This document shows, piece after piece, positions 17,103 to 25,058 of a stretch of DNA of 64,000 nt. The notes beneath the pieces were generated by a model that searched no databases, was not told where the DNA came from, and saw only the letters and a list, made by a program, of their open reading frames with translations. Both the position numbers and the translations under genes were made by a program. Positions within the stretch are counted from its first letter, which is position 1, and each line of letters begins with the position of its first letter. Origin of the DNA: Nitrospirota bacterium (GTDB lineage Bacteria > Nitrospirota > Thermodesulfovibrionia > UBA6902); NCBI GenBank assembly GCA_016214845.1, contig JACRMS010000018.1, positions 1 through 64,000 on the forward strand, given 5' to 3'.

Positions 17103-17756
17103 ATGCTCAAACTGCTTATATTCGACCTTGACGGTACGCTTGCTGACACGGCACAGGACATTGCCGATGCGATAAATTTTGCCCTTAAGCCATTTGGCAA
17201 CAAAATATATTCCGTCGAAGAAACTAAGGCGATGGTCGGCTCCGGCATATCAAAACTGCTTGCATCGCTGCTTCCGGATAAAGATGAAAAAAATACGGAA
17301 ACAGTTCTTAACAGGTTTCTCGATTACTACACAGAGCATATAATTGATCACACAACCGCTTATCCGCACGTAAAAGAGACTTTGCCGGAATTAGGGAATT
17401 ATAAAAAAGCCGTGGTATCGAACAAGAGGGAGGCGCTTTCCAAAAAGGTGCTTGAGGGGCTTGGCATTGCGCAGCATTTTAACGTGGTCTTCGGCAGCGA
17501 CAGTGTGCCTGAGAAAAAGCCTTCGCCTGTTCCTGTTTTAAAGCTTCTTGAGAAGTTCAATATCACGCGTGAGGAAGCGGTCATAATAGGTGACAGCAAC
17601 TTTGATATTGAATCGGGTAAGGCCGCAGGGATAAAGACCATCGCAGTGACATATGGGTTTCGCAAGAGGGAAATTTTAAAGGACGCCGATTTTATAATCG
17701 ACAGCTTTGACATGTTACCGGATATTCTCCCGCAAATCAATGACCCAAAAATCTGA
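17103..17756 (+). CDS. HAD-family phosphatase, phosphoglycolate phosphatase-like
   Basis: A 217-aa haloacid dehalogenase hydrolase. Motif I FDLDGTLADT supplies the nucleophile Asp; motif II is VVSNKR; motif III Lys is in SVPEKKPSPVP; motif IV is GDSNFDIESGKAAGI. The helical cap between motifs I and II is of the Gph/PGMB (C1) type. Phosphoglycolate phosphatase or a pyrophosphatase such as PpaX are both plausible. Its last 17 bp overlap the start of the downstream methyltransferase, so the two are coupled. Confidence 0.88.
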   Translation: MLKLLIFDLDGTLADTAQDIADAINFALKPFGNKIYSVEETKAMVGSGISKLLASLLPDKDEKNTETVLNRFLDYYTEHIIDHTTAYPHVKETLPELGNYKKAVVSNKREALSKKVLEGLGIAQHFNVVFGSDSVPEKKPSPVPVLKLLEKFNITREEAVIIGDSNFDIESGKAAGIKTIAVTYGFRKREILKDADFIIDSFDMLPDILPQINDPKI

Positions 17757-18462
17757 AGAAACTCTCGACAGCATAAAAGACATCAAGCTGTTTCAGGCAA
17801 AGAACGGCTACCGTTTCAGCATAGACGCTGTGCTGCTTGAAAGCTTCATTTCAGCGAAACGCCTCGAAAAGGGCGTTGAGCTTGGCGCAGGTTCAGGCGT
17901 TATATCCATTCTCCTTGCAAAGAGGCTGAAGCAGGTGCATATAACCGCCGTTGAAATTCAAAAGAGACTCGCTGAACGCGCAAGGAGAAACGTGAGCTTG
18001 AATGGCTTGATCGGCAGGGTTGAGATAATCGAAAAAGACATGAGGGCACTAAAAGAAGTTTTCCCTGCCAATAAATTTGATTTTGTTTTTTCAAACCCAC
18101 CTTTCAGGAAAACCAGGACCGGGCGTTTGAGCATTTACGAAGAACGCGCGGTGGCAAGGCACGAGATTGAGATAACGCTTTCTGACCTTATAAAGACAGC
18201 CGCTTATCTGCTGAAACATTCAGGCAAGTTTTTCATGATCTACCATCCATTCAGGCTTGCAGAATTAATCAGCCTCCTTCAACAGTCACGGCTTGAGCCT
18301 AAGAAGATGAGGTTTGTTCATTCAAAGATGGGAGAAGAGGCCAAGATGGTCCTTATTGAAGCGGTAAAAGGATCAGGCGCCTGGCTTAAGATCGCACCTC
18401 CCGTTTACCTCTACGAGGAAGGCACAGAGTATACTTCCGAGTTAAAAAAAATCCTGATGTAA
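17740..18462 (+). CDS. SAM-dependent methyltransferase, TrmN6 (tRNA1Val m6A37)-like
   Basis: The start is MTQKSEETL (17740); an earlier ATG would extend further into the HAD gene. Rossmann motif I is VELGAGSGVISILLAKR. The catalytic NPPF (SNPPFRK) marks N6-adenine or similar amino methylation. LFQAKNGYRFSIDAVLLE is characteristic of the TrmN6/YfiC group, which methylates A37 of tRNA1Val. At 240 aa the length fits. The substrate is inferred from the family. Confidence 0.85.
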   Translation: MTQKSEETLDSIKDIKLFQAKNGYRFSIDAVLLESFISAKRLEKGVELGAGSGVISILLAKRLKQVHITAVEIQKRLAERARRNVSLNGLIGRVEIIEKDMRALKEVFPANKFDFVFSNPPFRKTRTGRLSIYEERAVARHEIEITLSDLIKTAAYLLKHSGKFFMIYHPFRLAELISLLQQSRLEPKKMRFVHSKMGEEAKMVLIEAVKGSGAWLKIAPPVYLYEEGTEYTSELKKILM

Positions 18463-18588
18463 GCGCAGCTCGTTATTGGCATTCTTGCAGTAAATCATAT
18501 AATCTCCCCTTGGCTTATACTTTTGAACTTTTGAGCAATTGCACTTTGGAGTTGTGCAGCTTTCACACTTTGGTACATTCTCCTCCAT
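18442..18588 (-). CDS. Candidate Cys-rich micro-protein (48 aa)
   Basis: A short frame antisense to the 3' end of the methyltransferase encodes 48 residues with PKCESC, PKCNCSKV and MIYCKNA, i.e. five cysteines arranged like a small zinc ribbon. There is no clear Shine-Dalgarno before the ATG, and the downstream end overlaps the neighbouring gene by 21 bp. The cysteine pattern is the only support. It could equally be chance. Confidence 0.35.
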   Translation of the reverse strand: MEENVPKCESCTTPKCNCSKVQKYKPRGDYMIYCKNANNELRLHQDFF

Positions 18589-18726
18589 GTTGCTAAATAA
18601 TTAATAGCGGAAAAATTCAGTCATTTCAACGCCTTGCAACCCTGATTTTTAAACAGCGCTAAACCCTCTAATTAATAAGGCAAATTACCTCTTGCATCTG
18701 ATGAAAAAAGAGTTAAAATAAAATCA

Positions 18727-18758
18727 GGAGGAGTGAAATCCTCCATGGTGAAAGGAGG
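18727..18758 (+). promoter_or_regulatory. Alternative hairpins masking the hsp20 ribosome-binding site
   Basis: TCCTCC at 18739-18744 can pair with GGAGGA at 18727-18732 (6 bp, GTGAAA loop) or with the Shine-Dalgarno GGAGG at 18754-18758 (5 bp, 9-base loop). The two pairings exclude each other, so the ribosome-binding site can be open or closed. This is the layout of a small RNA thermometer or similar switch; function is inferred. Confidence 0.45.
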
Positions 18759-18765
18759 TGTTAGT

Positions 18766-19263
18766 ATGGCGGTAAAAGGATGGAAAGATCTGGTCAAGAG
18801 AGAGAGAGAAAGGACATTCCCCGTAGCGCCACTTTATGGTATTGAAAAGTGGTTTGAGGAAATGTGGAACAGACCGCTCTCGCTGTTAGGGCCGTCGTTT
18901 CTGTCGGATACCGATCTTCGCTCCGAGCTGTATGGAATCACTCCAACTGTCGATATGTACACCGAAGGCAAGGATGTAGTGTTTAAATTCGATCTGCCCG
19001 GTATGAAAAAGGAGGATATAAAGGTAGATCTTGCTGAAAATATCCTGACTATTTCCGGCGAGAGAACCAAGACCGAGACAATCGAAAAAGAAGACTACTA
19101 CAGGGCTGAGCGTACCTTTGGAACATTCCATCGCAGATTCGAGCTGCCCAGCGACCTGGACACCGAGAAGATCACTGCCCACTATGAGAACGGCGTACTC
19201 GAACTGAGAATCCCGATGATGAAAGAAGCGGAGAAGAAACATGTCAAGATCTCGATCAAATGA
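18766..19263 (+). CDS. hsp20: Small heat shock protein (Hsp20 / alpha-crystallin)
   Basis: ATP-independent chaperone that holds unfolding proteins. The start is the ATG at 18766, eight bases after GGAGG; earlier in-frame starts at 18733 and 18745 lack proper spacing. Of the 165 residues, the alpha-crystallin domain runs from about 55 to 160: PTVDMYTEGKDVVFKFDLPGMKKEDI, ENILTISGER, and the consensus A-x-x-x-n-G-V-L motif as HYENGVLELRIP. The flexible N-terminal part has WFEEMWNRP. Just upstream of the RBS is a pair of competing hairpins. Confidence 0.95.
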   Translation: MAVKGWKDLVKRERERTFPVAPLYGIEKWFEEMWNRPLSLLGPSFLSDTDLRSELYGITPTVDMYTEGKDVVFKFDLPGMKKEDIKVDLAENILTISGERTKTETIEKEDYYRAERTFGTFHRRFELPSDLDTEKITAHYENGVLELRIPMMKEAEKKHVKISIK

Positions 19264-19276
19264 CGCACAGTAAGGG

Positions 19277-19308
19277 TCCCCGCCAGAAATGACGGGGATT
19301 CTTTTGTC
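19277..19308 (+). terminator. Predicted intrinsic terminator after hsp20
   Basis: TCCCCG (19277-19282) pairs with CGGGGA (19293-19298) across a 10-base loop, followed by TTCTTTTGT. Confidence 0.65.
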
Positions 19309-19352
19309 TTCACACCGCAGATATTTTCTCTCGTGAGCAGGCCTGCCAGTTT

Positions 19353-22300
19353 TTAATTGATACTGTTTTTCTTAATTGCATTTTCCTGCCCGTCAATTTT
19401 TGTTTTGATGACATCTTTTATTCTGCTTTCAGCGGAGCGTACGGAGGGAATGTCCCTGCCCCGGTATCTGGCAGCGGCGCTTTCCTCAAGATAGGCGGAG
19501 TTGACGGCTGCCATGACATCACTCACGAATTGATTAACGATTTCATCAGCGGCGTCTCCGGGTAAGTATAATTGGCCGTAGATAACACGATTCTTATTGT
19601 CCACAAAATCTATCACAGTCATTTCACTGCTTATGCGGCTTAACACAGCAGAGATCTGCAGCTCTGTCTTTTGCCCCTCCTCGCTCAGGACAATAAATGT
19701 CTTTGCCTGAAGCAGTCTCGGCTCTTTTGACATTTCGGAGAGATACTTATAGTTAAGGAACCTCCCCGGGGCATACCATGCAAAGCTCCTGTCCAGTTTT
19801 TCCAATAATTGTCTGAACTCCGGGGACAAAAACTTTCCACCGAGGGCAAGGGCGTGTGCCCGGTCGTATACCCTTGCGGCCATATCAGAGGCTTGCCAGT
19901 ACATCAGATGGTCCTGTCTTGATCTATCATCCGTTACGGGCGCGAGATAAGGCAGGATGCTCTCGCGGTAGCGGGATATATTGTTTGCATTCTCTTCCAT
20001 AAGAAAAAACTTGCCGATCGAAAAAGGAGCGGAAAATTCAAGGTACAAGTTATCGTCTGTGTTGATCGTCCCGTCTTCTCCAAAGGCCTTCATCCCCTCT
20101 GTGCCCATCACAAAATAATTAAGAAACTCCCGCGCCGGATACATCATAACGCGCCTGAGGTCGCCGGCTATCTCCGGCACGGCGATGCGCCTGTTGAGCT
20201 CGGTTTCATCAAGCACGATGGGAGAGCTGCTTCCAATAAGTGTGGCATCGTTGTAGTTAAACCACATCACTGTATATCTGAAGTTCCCGCTGAAGGTACG
20301 CACTACTGATTTAAGGTCCTCAACGGTGAGCTCATAGATTGGCAGCCACTGGCACATCACCCCGCCCTCGCGGAGATGTTCCGAAGCCAGTTTGAAATAT
20401 TCCCTGGTATAGAGATAGCCTGCGCCCCTGAACCAGGGGTGGATCGGGTCAGCAGTGATGACGTCGAATTTTTCCTTTGTGGTAAGCAGGAAATTTCTGC
20501 CGTCATTAAAAAAGGTCCTGAGCTTCGGGTTATCAAGGGCATGATGATTATATTTTTCGAAGGTCCGCGCAACGCCGATGACCTTTGGCTCGATCTCCAC
20601 AAGGGTGACCTGCTCCACGGAAGGATGCACCAGAGTTGCTCCAAGGGTCATACCGCTCCCCAGCGCAACTACCAGCACTCTTTTGGGATTCTTATTCACA
20701 AGCATGGGGAGATGACCGAGTGTGTACTGTGTCTGTTGATCTGCCAGGTGAGTAGACGCCTCGGCCCTTCCGTTTGTCAAAAAAGTCTGAACACCGCCTT
20801 TGATCTTGATCGAGCTTACACTGGATTCCACGCCTTCGGCATAATAGAGAACATCGGTATGATCAAGTGCTTCCCTGACCATCTCCTTAGTGCGGAAGGC
20901 CTCAGTCTGGTTGGTCCGGAATATTGCGAAATACTTCATATTCCACATCCTGAGTGCGGTGGTATTTACAGCCATAAAAAAAAGGACCCCCGCGGTAAAA
21001 ACTGCTATGGCCCAGGTCAACTGCTTTACTCTGCTCGTAATGACTATCAGACCAAAGCCGATGTTTATGACCGTCAACATCTGCAGCGACCTCTCGATGC
21101 CGAAAAAATAAGTTAAGACAAATCCGCTCATGACAGCGCCCAGGATGGCCCCGGCTGTATTATAAGCAAGCACTTCGCCTGTCGCGCTTCCCGTCAGTTT
21201 CCTGTATTCCCCGTGGACCATTCCAGCCAGTGGGAAAGCAAGGCCCATAAAAAATGCAGGGACGAGCATATAAATAAATGCGATGATGAGATTCGCCCAT
21301 TGCATCACCCCGAAAAGACCAAGGTCCATTTTACCCAGATAATCCCGGAGCTCAATGGAGTCGGCCGGGAGATGACGGATATGAAAAGTCACCAGGAGGG
21401 CCGTAATGCCGATAATGATCTGCACCACCCCGAAACCGGAAATAGACCACCCGATGCCTTTCTCCTTTGCCCCGATGATTTTTGTGAAAAGGCCATACGC
21501 CTCGCTGCCCAGTGCGATCCCGGTGAGGAAAGCAGCCAGCATCGTAGTGAATCCATAAACGCTCGCCCCGACAACAATGGTCAGTATACGTGTCCATAAG
21601 ATCTCATACCCAAGCGCGCAAAAGCCGCTCACTCCTATGCCCCAGAGTACGAGTTTAAAGGGTAGTGTATTTTCCGTCATCCGTGGAGCTGCGGTGTCTT
21701 TTCCATGTCTGCCGGACACATTTTCATTTGCGCTGAAAAGCAGAGCGGCCTTTTTCTGAAGCGACAGGCTTGCAAGACCAATGAAGACATTTATAACGAT
21801 TGCCGTGATCAGGGTTGTGCTCAGGGAAAAGAAACGGAGAAAATAAAAACCTGCGGCTACAGTTCCAGCCACAGCGCCAAGGGTGTTGAAGCCGTAAAGT
21901 AAAGAAAGCTGCGTGCCGAGTTTTCTGCGGTCCCCTGAAACAAACCGGGTGAGCACGGGAAGAGTCCCTCCCATAAGAGTTGTTGGGATGATCAGGGCAA
22001 GTATCGCAAAAACCACACGTATGCAGGACAGGTAAAAATGGGAATCCTCCCCGCCCTGTACAAGGAATATGTAGATAGACGGATATACTTTTATTAAGCC
22101 TGCGAATGCCACAGCGAACACCGCTATGCCAAGCTCCAGCAGGCCGTATAAGCGGAGGGGCTTCTCTACCCTGTCAACGTACCTGCCGATCGTGTAACTG
22201 CCTATTGCGAGGCCGGCCATGAAGACTGACAGGACGCTGGTAACTGCGAGGTGGGTCCCGCCAAATACAAGGCCCAGAGAGCGCACCCATATTACCTCGT

Positions 22301-22367
22301 ACATCAGGGCCGCTGCCCCGGACAGAAAGAACATTAGGTAAATCAAACCTAATATGAGGGTCTGCAT
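19353..22367 (-). CDS. Fused MFS-like membrane domain and spermidine synthase-like domain
   Basis: This 1004-aa protein starts with about 12-14 hydrophobic helices (residues 1 to about 470) of the type found in fused MFS/spermidine synthases (GAAALMYEVIWVRSLGLVFGG; a second copy, GFCALGYEILWTRILTIVVG, starts near residue 245, showing internal duplication). A soluble aminopropyltransferase-type Rossmann domain follows at about 560-720 (VVALGSGMTLGA; LVEIEPKVIGVAR; FNDGRNFLL; DVITADPIHPW). The D-x-D region of true spermidine synthase is changed, so polyamine synthesis is uncertain. A C-terminal ~250-residue helical region is unassigned. Likely located in the inner membrane. Monocistronic. Confidence 0.85.
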   Translation of the reverse strand: MQTLILGLIYLMFFLSGAAALMYEVIWVRSLGLVFGGTHLAVTSVLSVFMAGLAIGSYTIGRYVDRVEKPLRLYGLLELGIAVFAVAFAGLIKVYPSIYIFLVQGGEDSHFYLSCIRVVFAILALIIPTTLMGGTLPVLTRFVSGDRRKLGTQLSLLYGFNTLGAVAGTVAAGFYFLRFFSLSTTLITAIVINVFIGLASLSLQKKAALLFSANENVSGRHGKDTAAPRMTENTLPFKLVLWGIGVSGFCALGYEILWTRILTIVVGASVYGFTTMLAAFLTGIALGSEAYGLFTKIIGAKEKGIGWSISGFGVVQIIIGITALLVTFHIRHLPADSIELRDYLGKMDLGLFGVMQWANLIIAFIYMLVPAFFMGLAFPLAGMVHGEYRKLTGSATGEVLAYNTAGAILGAVMSGFVLTYFFGIERSLQMLTVINIGFGLIVITSRVKQLTWAIAVFTAGVLFFMAVNTTALRMWNMKYFAIFRTNQTEAFRTKEMVREALDHTDVLYYAEGVESSVSSIKIKGGVQTFLTNGRAEASTHLADQQTQYTLGHLPMLVNKNPKRVLVVALGSGMTLGATLVHPSVEQVTLVEIEPKVIGVARTFEKYNHHALDNPKLRTFFNDGRNFLLTTKEKFDVITADPIHPWFRGAGYLYTREYFKLASEHLREGGVMCQWLPIYELTVEDLKSVVRTFSGNFRYTVMWFNYNDATLIGSSSPIVLDETELNRRIAVPEIAGDLRRVMMYPAREFLNYFVMGTEGMKAFGEDGTINTDDNLYLEFSAPFSIGKFFLMEENANNISRYRESILPYLAPVTDDRSRQDHLMYWQASDMAARVYDRAHALALGGKFLSPEFRQLLEKLDRSFAWYAPGRFLNYKYLSEMSKEPRLLQAKTFIVLSEEGQKTELQISAVLSRISSEMTVIDFVDNKNRVIYGQLYLPGDAADEIVNQFVSDVMAAVNSAYLEESAAARYRGRDIPSVRSAESRIKDVIKTKIDGQENAIKKNSIN

Positions 22368-22626
22368 ATTATGTTATTCTCGCAAGACGCATTTTTATCT
22401 TACATCAAGAAAGCAATTTCTGCGCCAAGTTACAGGTGCTTTTATAAGGCCTTTAAAACTATCTTTTCCCGGAGATATACCGAGGTCTTTATTCAAACAC
22501 ATCTGGTAAAAAAGCCAATCCGATTGAGTTATCTTACCAGATGCAATAGTGTTCTAATTCTCAAACTCCGCGCGTTGCGAACTGAGATAGTACGTGATAC
22601 CATTTGAATAGGGGCAGACTTAAATG

Positions 22627-22641
22627 TCCCTCCTGGAGGGA
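22627..22641 (+). promoter_or_regulatory. Palindrome covering the ribosome-binding site of the IF2-like gene
   Basis: TCCCTCC-T-GGAGGGA is a 15-base near-perfect palindrome. Its right arm is the Shine-Dalgarno sequence, seven bases before the ATG at 22649. In RNA the stem would hide the ribosome-binding site. A second small hairpin (GGGGCA ... TGTCCC) sits just upstream at about 22611-22630 and shares bases with it. Confidence 0.45.
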
Positions 22642-22648
22642 GTTAGCA

Positions 22649-23410
22649 ATGCCTCATAAGCACAAGAAAACTTTTTATCCGGTAGCTCCGGCAAAAAGCA
22701 AAGAATGGCAGGCGGTCCACAAACCAACTGCGCGGGATGCTTCCGCCCTGGGAGAAACAAAACCGAAACTTGAAATTGTTCTAAAATGCGACTCCGCTGG
22801 AAGTGTAGAAGCAGTCACTGCCGCTGTCTTGAAAATTATCGTGCCTGACGTCGATATGAGCATCATCCACAGCGGGGTGGGCGATATCAATCGGTCCGAC
22901 ATTTTGTTAGCTGAAACAGGCAGCAGGCTGATTGTTGGTTTTCAGGTCAATGTTACGTCAGAGGTTGATAAGGAACTGAAGGAACATGCTGTTGAAGCGC
23001 GCCTCTATGAGGTGATCTACAATCTGACTGATGACCTGCGCAATATCGCCGGAGAGTTGGTCCCTCATGTTTCACAGGAAGAAACAATCATCGGCAGTGC
23101 AAAGGTCATAGCGCTTTTTAAGAGCAGCAGGAAGGGGATCATTATTGGATGTGAAGTCCTCAGCGGCCATTTAGCAACAGGCCAGCATTTTCGCATCATC
23201 TCTGAAATGGGGCCTGTTTATTCAGGGACAATAGAGACAATACACATAGAACAAAATGCCGTGCAGAAAGTAGTTCCGGGGCAGCAGGCAGGTATAAAAA
23301 TAACAGACTTCAATAAAGTTAAGATCGGAGACCTTGTAGAGAGCTTCCGTCCACAAGCCTCAAAGAAAACCACCCGCTGGAAGCCAAAGGGTGGTTTTGT
23401 CCGCAGGTAG
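22649..23410 (+). CDS. Orphan protein made of IF2 C-terminal domains
   Basis: This 253-aa protein has no GTPase domain. After a polar N-terminal ~35 residues it matches the C-terminal half of bacterial initiation factor IF2: domain III/C1 (LKCDSAGSVEAVTAAVLKI, IIHSGVGDINRSDILLAE, GFQVNV, LYEVIYNLTDDLRNI) and the C2 barrel that binds fMet-tRNA (GSAKVIALFKSSRKGIIIGCEVLSG; VVPGQQAGIKITDFNKVKIGDLVESF). The start is the ATG behind GGAGGGA. It could modulate initiation, bind a formylated or modified tRNA, or act under stress; none of this is shown. The 3' end of the frame contains a strong hairpin (23366-23398). Convergent with xerD. Confidence 0.85.
   Translation: MPHKHKKTFYPVAPAKSKEWQAVHKPTARDASALGETKPKLEIVLKCDSAGSVEAVTAAVLKIIVPDVDMSIIHSGVGDINRSDILLAETGSRLIVGFQVNVTSEVDKELKEHAVEARLYEVIYNLTDDLRNIAGELVPHVSQEETIIGSAKVIALFKSSRKGIIIGCEVLSGHLATGQHFRIISEMGPVYSGTIETIHIEQNAVQKVVPGQQAGIKITDFNKVKIGDLVESFRPQASKKTTRWKPKGGFVRR
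23366..23398 (+). terminator. Predicted terminator embedded in the 3' end of the IF2-like gene
   Basis: AAAACCACCC (23366-23375) and GGGTGGTTTT (23389-23398) form a perfect 10-bp stem with a 13-base loop, ending in four U. It lies before the stop codon, so the hairpin is part of the coding sequence. Termination inside the frame would yield a message without a stop codon. Confidence 0.5.
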
Positions 23411-23444
23411 GGGGCAAAAAAAAATTCTTAACAATAAATGATCG

Positions 23445-24320
23445 TCAGCCTCTTGGATGATAATCCTTGTGTATTTTTCTCAACCTCTCAGGGGTGACCT
23501 TTGTATAAATTTGTGTTGTGGATATGTCCGTGTGTCCGAGCATCTTCTGGAGCGCGCGCAAATCAGCGCCTCCGTCCAATAAATGGCTGGCAAAGCAGTG
23601 CCTGAGTGTGTGTGGGGATATCTTGATGGATAATCCCTTGGAATATGTCTTGATCAACTGCCACAACCGCTGTCTCGTCATGGGCTTCCCTCCTTTTCTG
23701 AGAAAAAGATAGTGGCTCATTTTTTTGCCCAGGAGCTTTGGTCTTAATTCCTCGATATATATTTTTATCGTGTTCAGTGCTGTTTCATTGATAGGGACAA
23801 CTCTCTCTTTAGAGCCTTTGCCTATCACAGTTATGAAGCCAGCCTCAAAGTTTATGTCGCCGGCTTTCAAAGTCACAACTTCACTTGCCCTTAATCCCGA
23901 GGAGTAAATAATTTCAAGAATCGCCCTGTCGCGCAGAGAGAATTTTTCAAATGTTGGTTTATGGAGTAATTCGGAAACTTCTTCAGTTCCGATGATCTTC
24001 GGGATGCGTTTCCATCCCTTTGGGGTGGAGAGATTTTCAACAGGGTCTTCCTTGATAATCCCTTCAAGGAGCATGAATTTGCACAGGCCGCGCAGCGCCG
24101 CGATGTTCCTTGCCATAGTCGAAGACTGATTGCCCGCGTCGCGGATGTACGTTAAGAATGAAGTGAGATCGCTCCGTTTGAAATCCGTTATTTTCTTGCC
24201 GATACTGTCAAGATGATCTTGAAATTTTTGAATATCTCTTCTGTAGGCTTCCAATGTGTTTGCAGAAAGCCCTTTCTCCACAGTGAGATAATTCAAAAAT
24301 CTTTCTACAGGATCTACCAT
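23445..24320 (-). CDS. xerD: Tyrosine recombinase XerC/XerD
   Basis: Resolves chromosome dimers at dif with its partner Xer and FtsK. The N-terminal SAM-like domain (ERFLNYLTVEKGLSANTLEAY) precedes the catalytic domain with all key residues: Arg144 (SGLRASE), Lys about 171 (GKGSKER), His237 and Arg240 (HTLRH), His263 (LGH) and the nucleophile Tyr272 (STTQIYTKV). At 291 aa it is standard. The sequence reads more like XerD, but C and D cannot be separated safely here. No mobile element borders it, so a housekeeping role is likely. Confidence 0.92.
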   Translation of the reverse strand: MVDPVERFLNYLTVEKGLSANTLEAYRRDIQKFQDHLDSIGKKITDFKRSDLTSFLTYIRDAGNQSSTMARNIAALRGLCKFMLLEGIIKEDPVENLSTPKGWKRIPKIIGTEEVSELLHKPTFEKFSLRDRAILEIIYSSGLRASEVVTLKAGDINFEAGFITVIGKGSKERVVPINETALNTIKIYIEELRPKLLGKKMSHYLFLRKGGKPMTRQRLWQLIKTYSKGLSIKISPHTLRHCFASHLLDGGADLRALQKMLGHTDISTTQIYTKVTPERLRKIHKDYHPRG

Positions 24321-24538
24321 TTTTTAAGAATACAGGATGCTGAAGGCAAGTTACAAGTTCTAAATATTGTGAATGAAGATCAAAGAATTTTATTTAATAA
24401 TAATTTAGATCTATTTTTAAATCTGGAATTGGAATTTTTTCAGGCTGGATTTTTTCATATCTGGGATGCCCATAAATAGTATTCCCAAGGATACGAGACC
24501 ACAAAATATAGTGGTTATTTTTTTTACTAAATTTCCCC

Positions 24539-24567
24539 TTGACAAGCATCTGCTTCCTTTCTATACT
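24539..24567 (+). promoter_or_regulatory. Sigma-70 promoter of the mra/mur/fts cluster
   Basis: TTGACA at 24539-24544, a 17-bp spacer, and TATACT at 24562-24567: near-consensus. It lies directly upstream of the MraZ operator and mraZ. Confidence 0.8.
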
Positions 24568-24575
24568 TAACATCA

Positions 24576-24600
24576 GTGGAAGGATGTGGAGGATAGTGGA
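24576..24600 (+). promoter_or_regulatory. MraZ operator: three GTGGA repeats at 10-bp spacing
   Basis: GTGGA occurs at 24576, 24586 and 24596, exactly 10 bp apart, between the promoter and the mraZ start. MraZ is known to bind TGGG/GTGGG-type direct repeats with this spacing upstream of its own operon, so autoregulation of the whole cluster is expected. The operator overlaps the likely ribosome-binding region. Confidence 0.8.
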
Positions 24601-24605
24601 ATAGA

Positions 24606-25058
24606 ATGCCAGCATTTACAGGAAAATATTATTATACAGTTGATCCCAAGGGCCGAATAATCATCCCGTCTCCTTTAAGAAAAATTATTTCCGACCATTA
24701 TAACACAAAACTTTTTGTCACAAATGCGCTCTTTGACCGTTGTCTCCACATCTATCCACTGGAAGAATGGAACAAGCTCGAAGAAAAAGTGCGGACGCTC
24801 CCTAAGATGGACAAAGACATCAAGCTTTTTAACAGGAGGGTCATTGCATCGGCAACGGAGTGCGAAGTCGACAAGCAGGGAAGAATCTTGGTCCCGTCTG
24901 CTCTCAGAGAAGATGCGGATATTAACGGAGACATCGTCATTGTCGGGCAGATTGAAAAAATAGAGTTGTGGAACAAGAAGCAATGGGATGCTGCCGTGGA
25001 TATTTCCGGCGTTAACCAGGAAGCCGTGGCAGATAAGCTGGCAGGTTATGGCCTGTAA
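24606..25058 (+). CDS. mraZ: Transcriptional regulator MraZ
   Basis: This ring-forming AbrB-fold regulator has the two tandem SpoVT-AbrB half-domains: TVDPKGRIIIPSPLRK at residues 12-27 and EVDKQGRILVPSALRE at about 85-100. The length (150 aa) is standard. It starts the division and wall cluster, with its operator immediately upstream. The stop is directly followed by the rsmH ATG, so the two are coupled. MraZ represses the cluster in E. coli; the sign of regulation here is not known. Confidence 0.96.
   Translation: MPAFTGKYYYTVDPKGRIIIPSPLRKIISDHYNTKLFVTNALFDRCLHIYPLEEWNKLEEKVRTLPKMDKDIKLFNRRVIASATECEVDKQGRILVPSALREDADINGDIVIVGQIEKIELWNKKQWDAAVDISGVNQEAVADKLAGYGL

Noticed and set aside
19353-22367. 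Genuine spermidine synthase
   Set aside because: The aminopropyltransferase acidic motif is altered and a large membrane domain is fused; polyamine synthesis is not supported.
22371-22607. Open frame of 78 codons upstream of the IF2-like gene
   Set aside because: No ribosome-binding site, no recognisable motif, and composition unlike the neighbouring genes; treated as leader region.
23445-24320. Integrase of a mobile element
   Set aside because: Length and motifs fit housekeeping XerC/XerD, and no att sites, cargo or transposition genes flank it.
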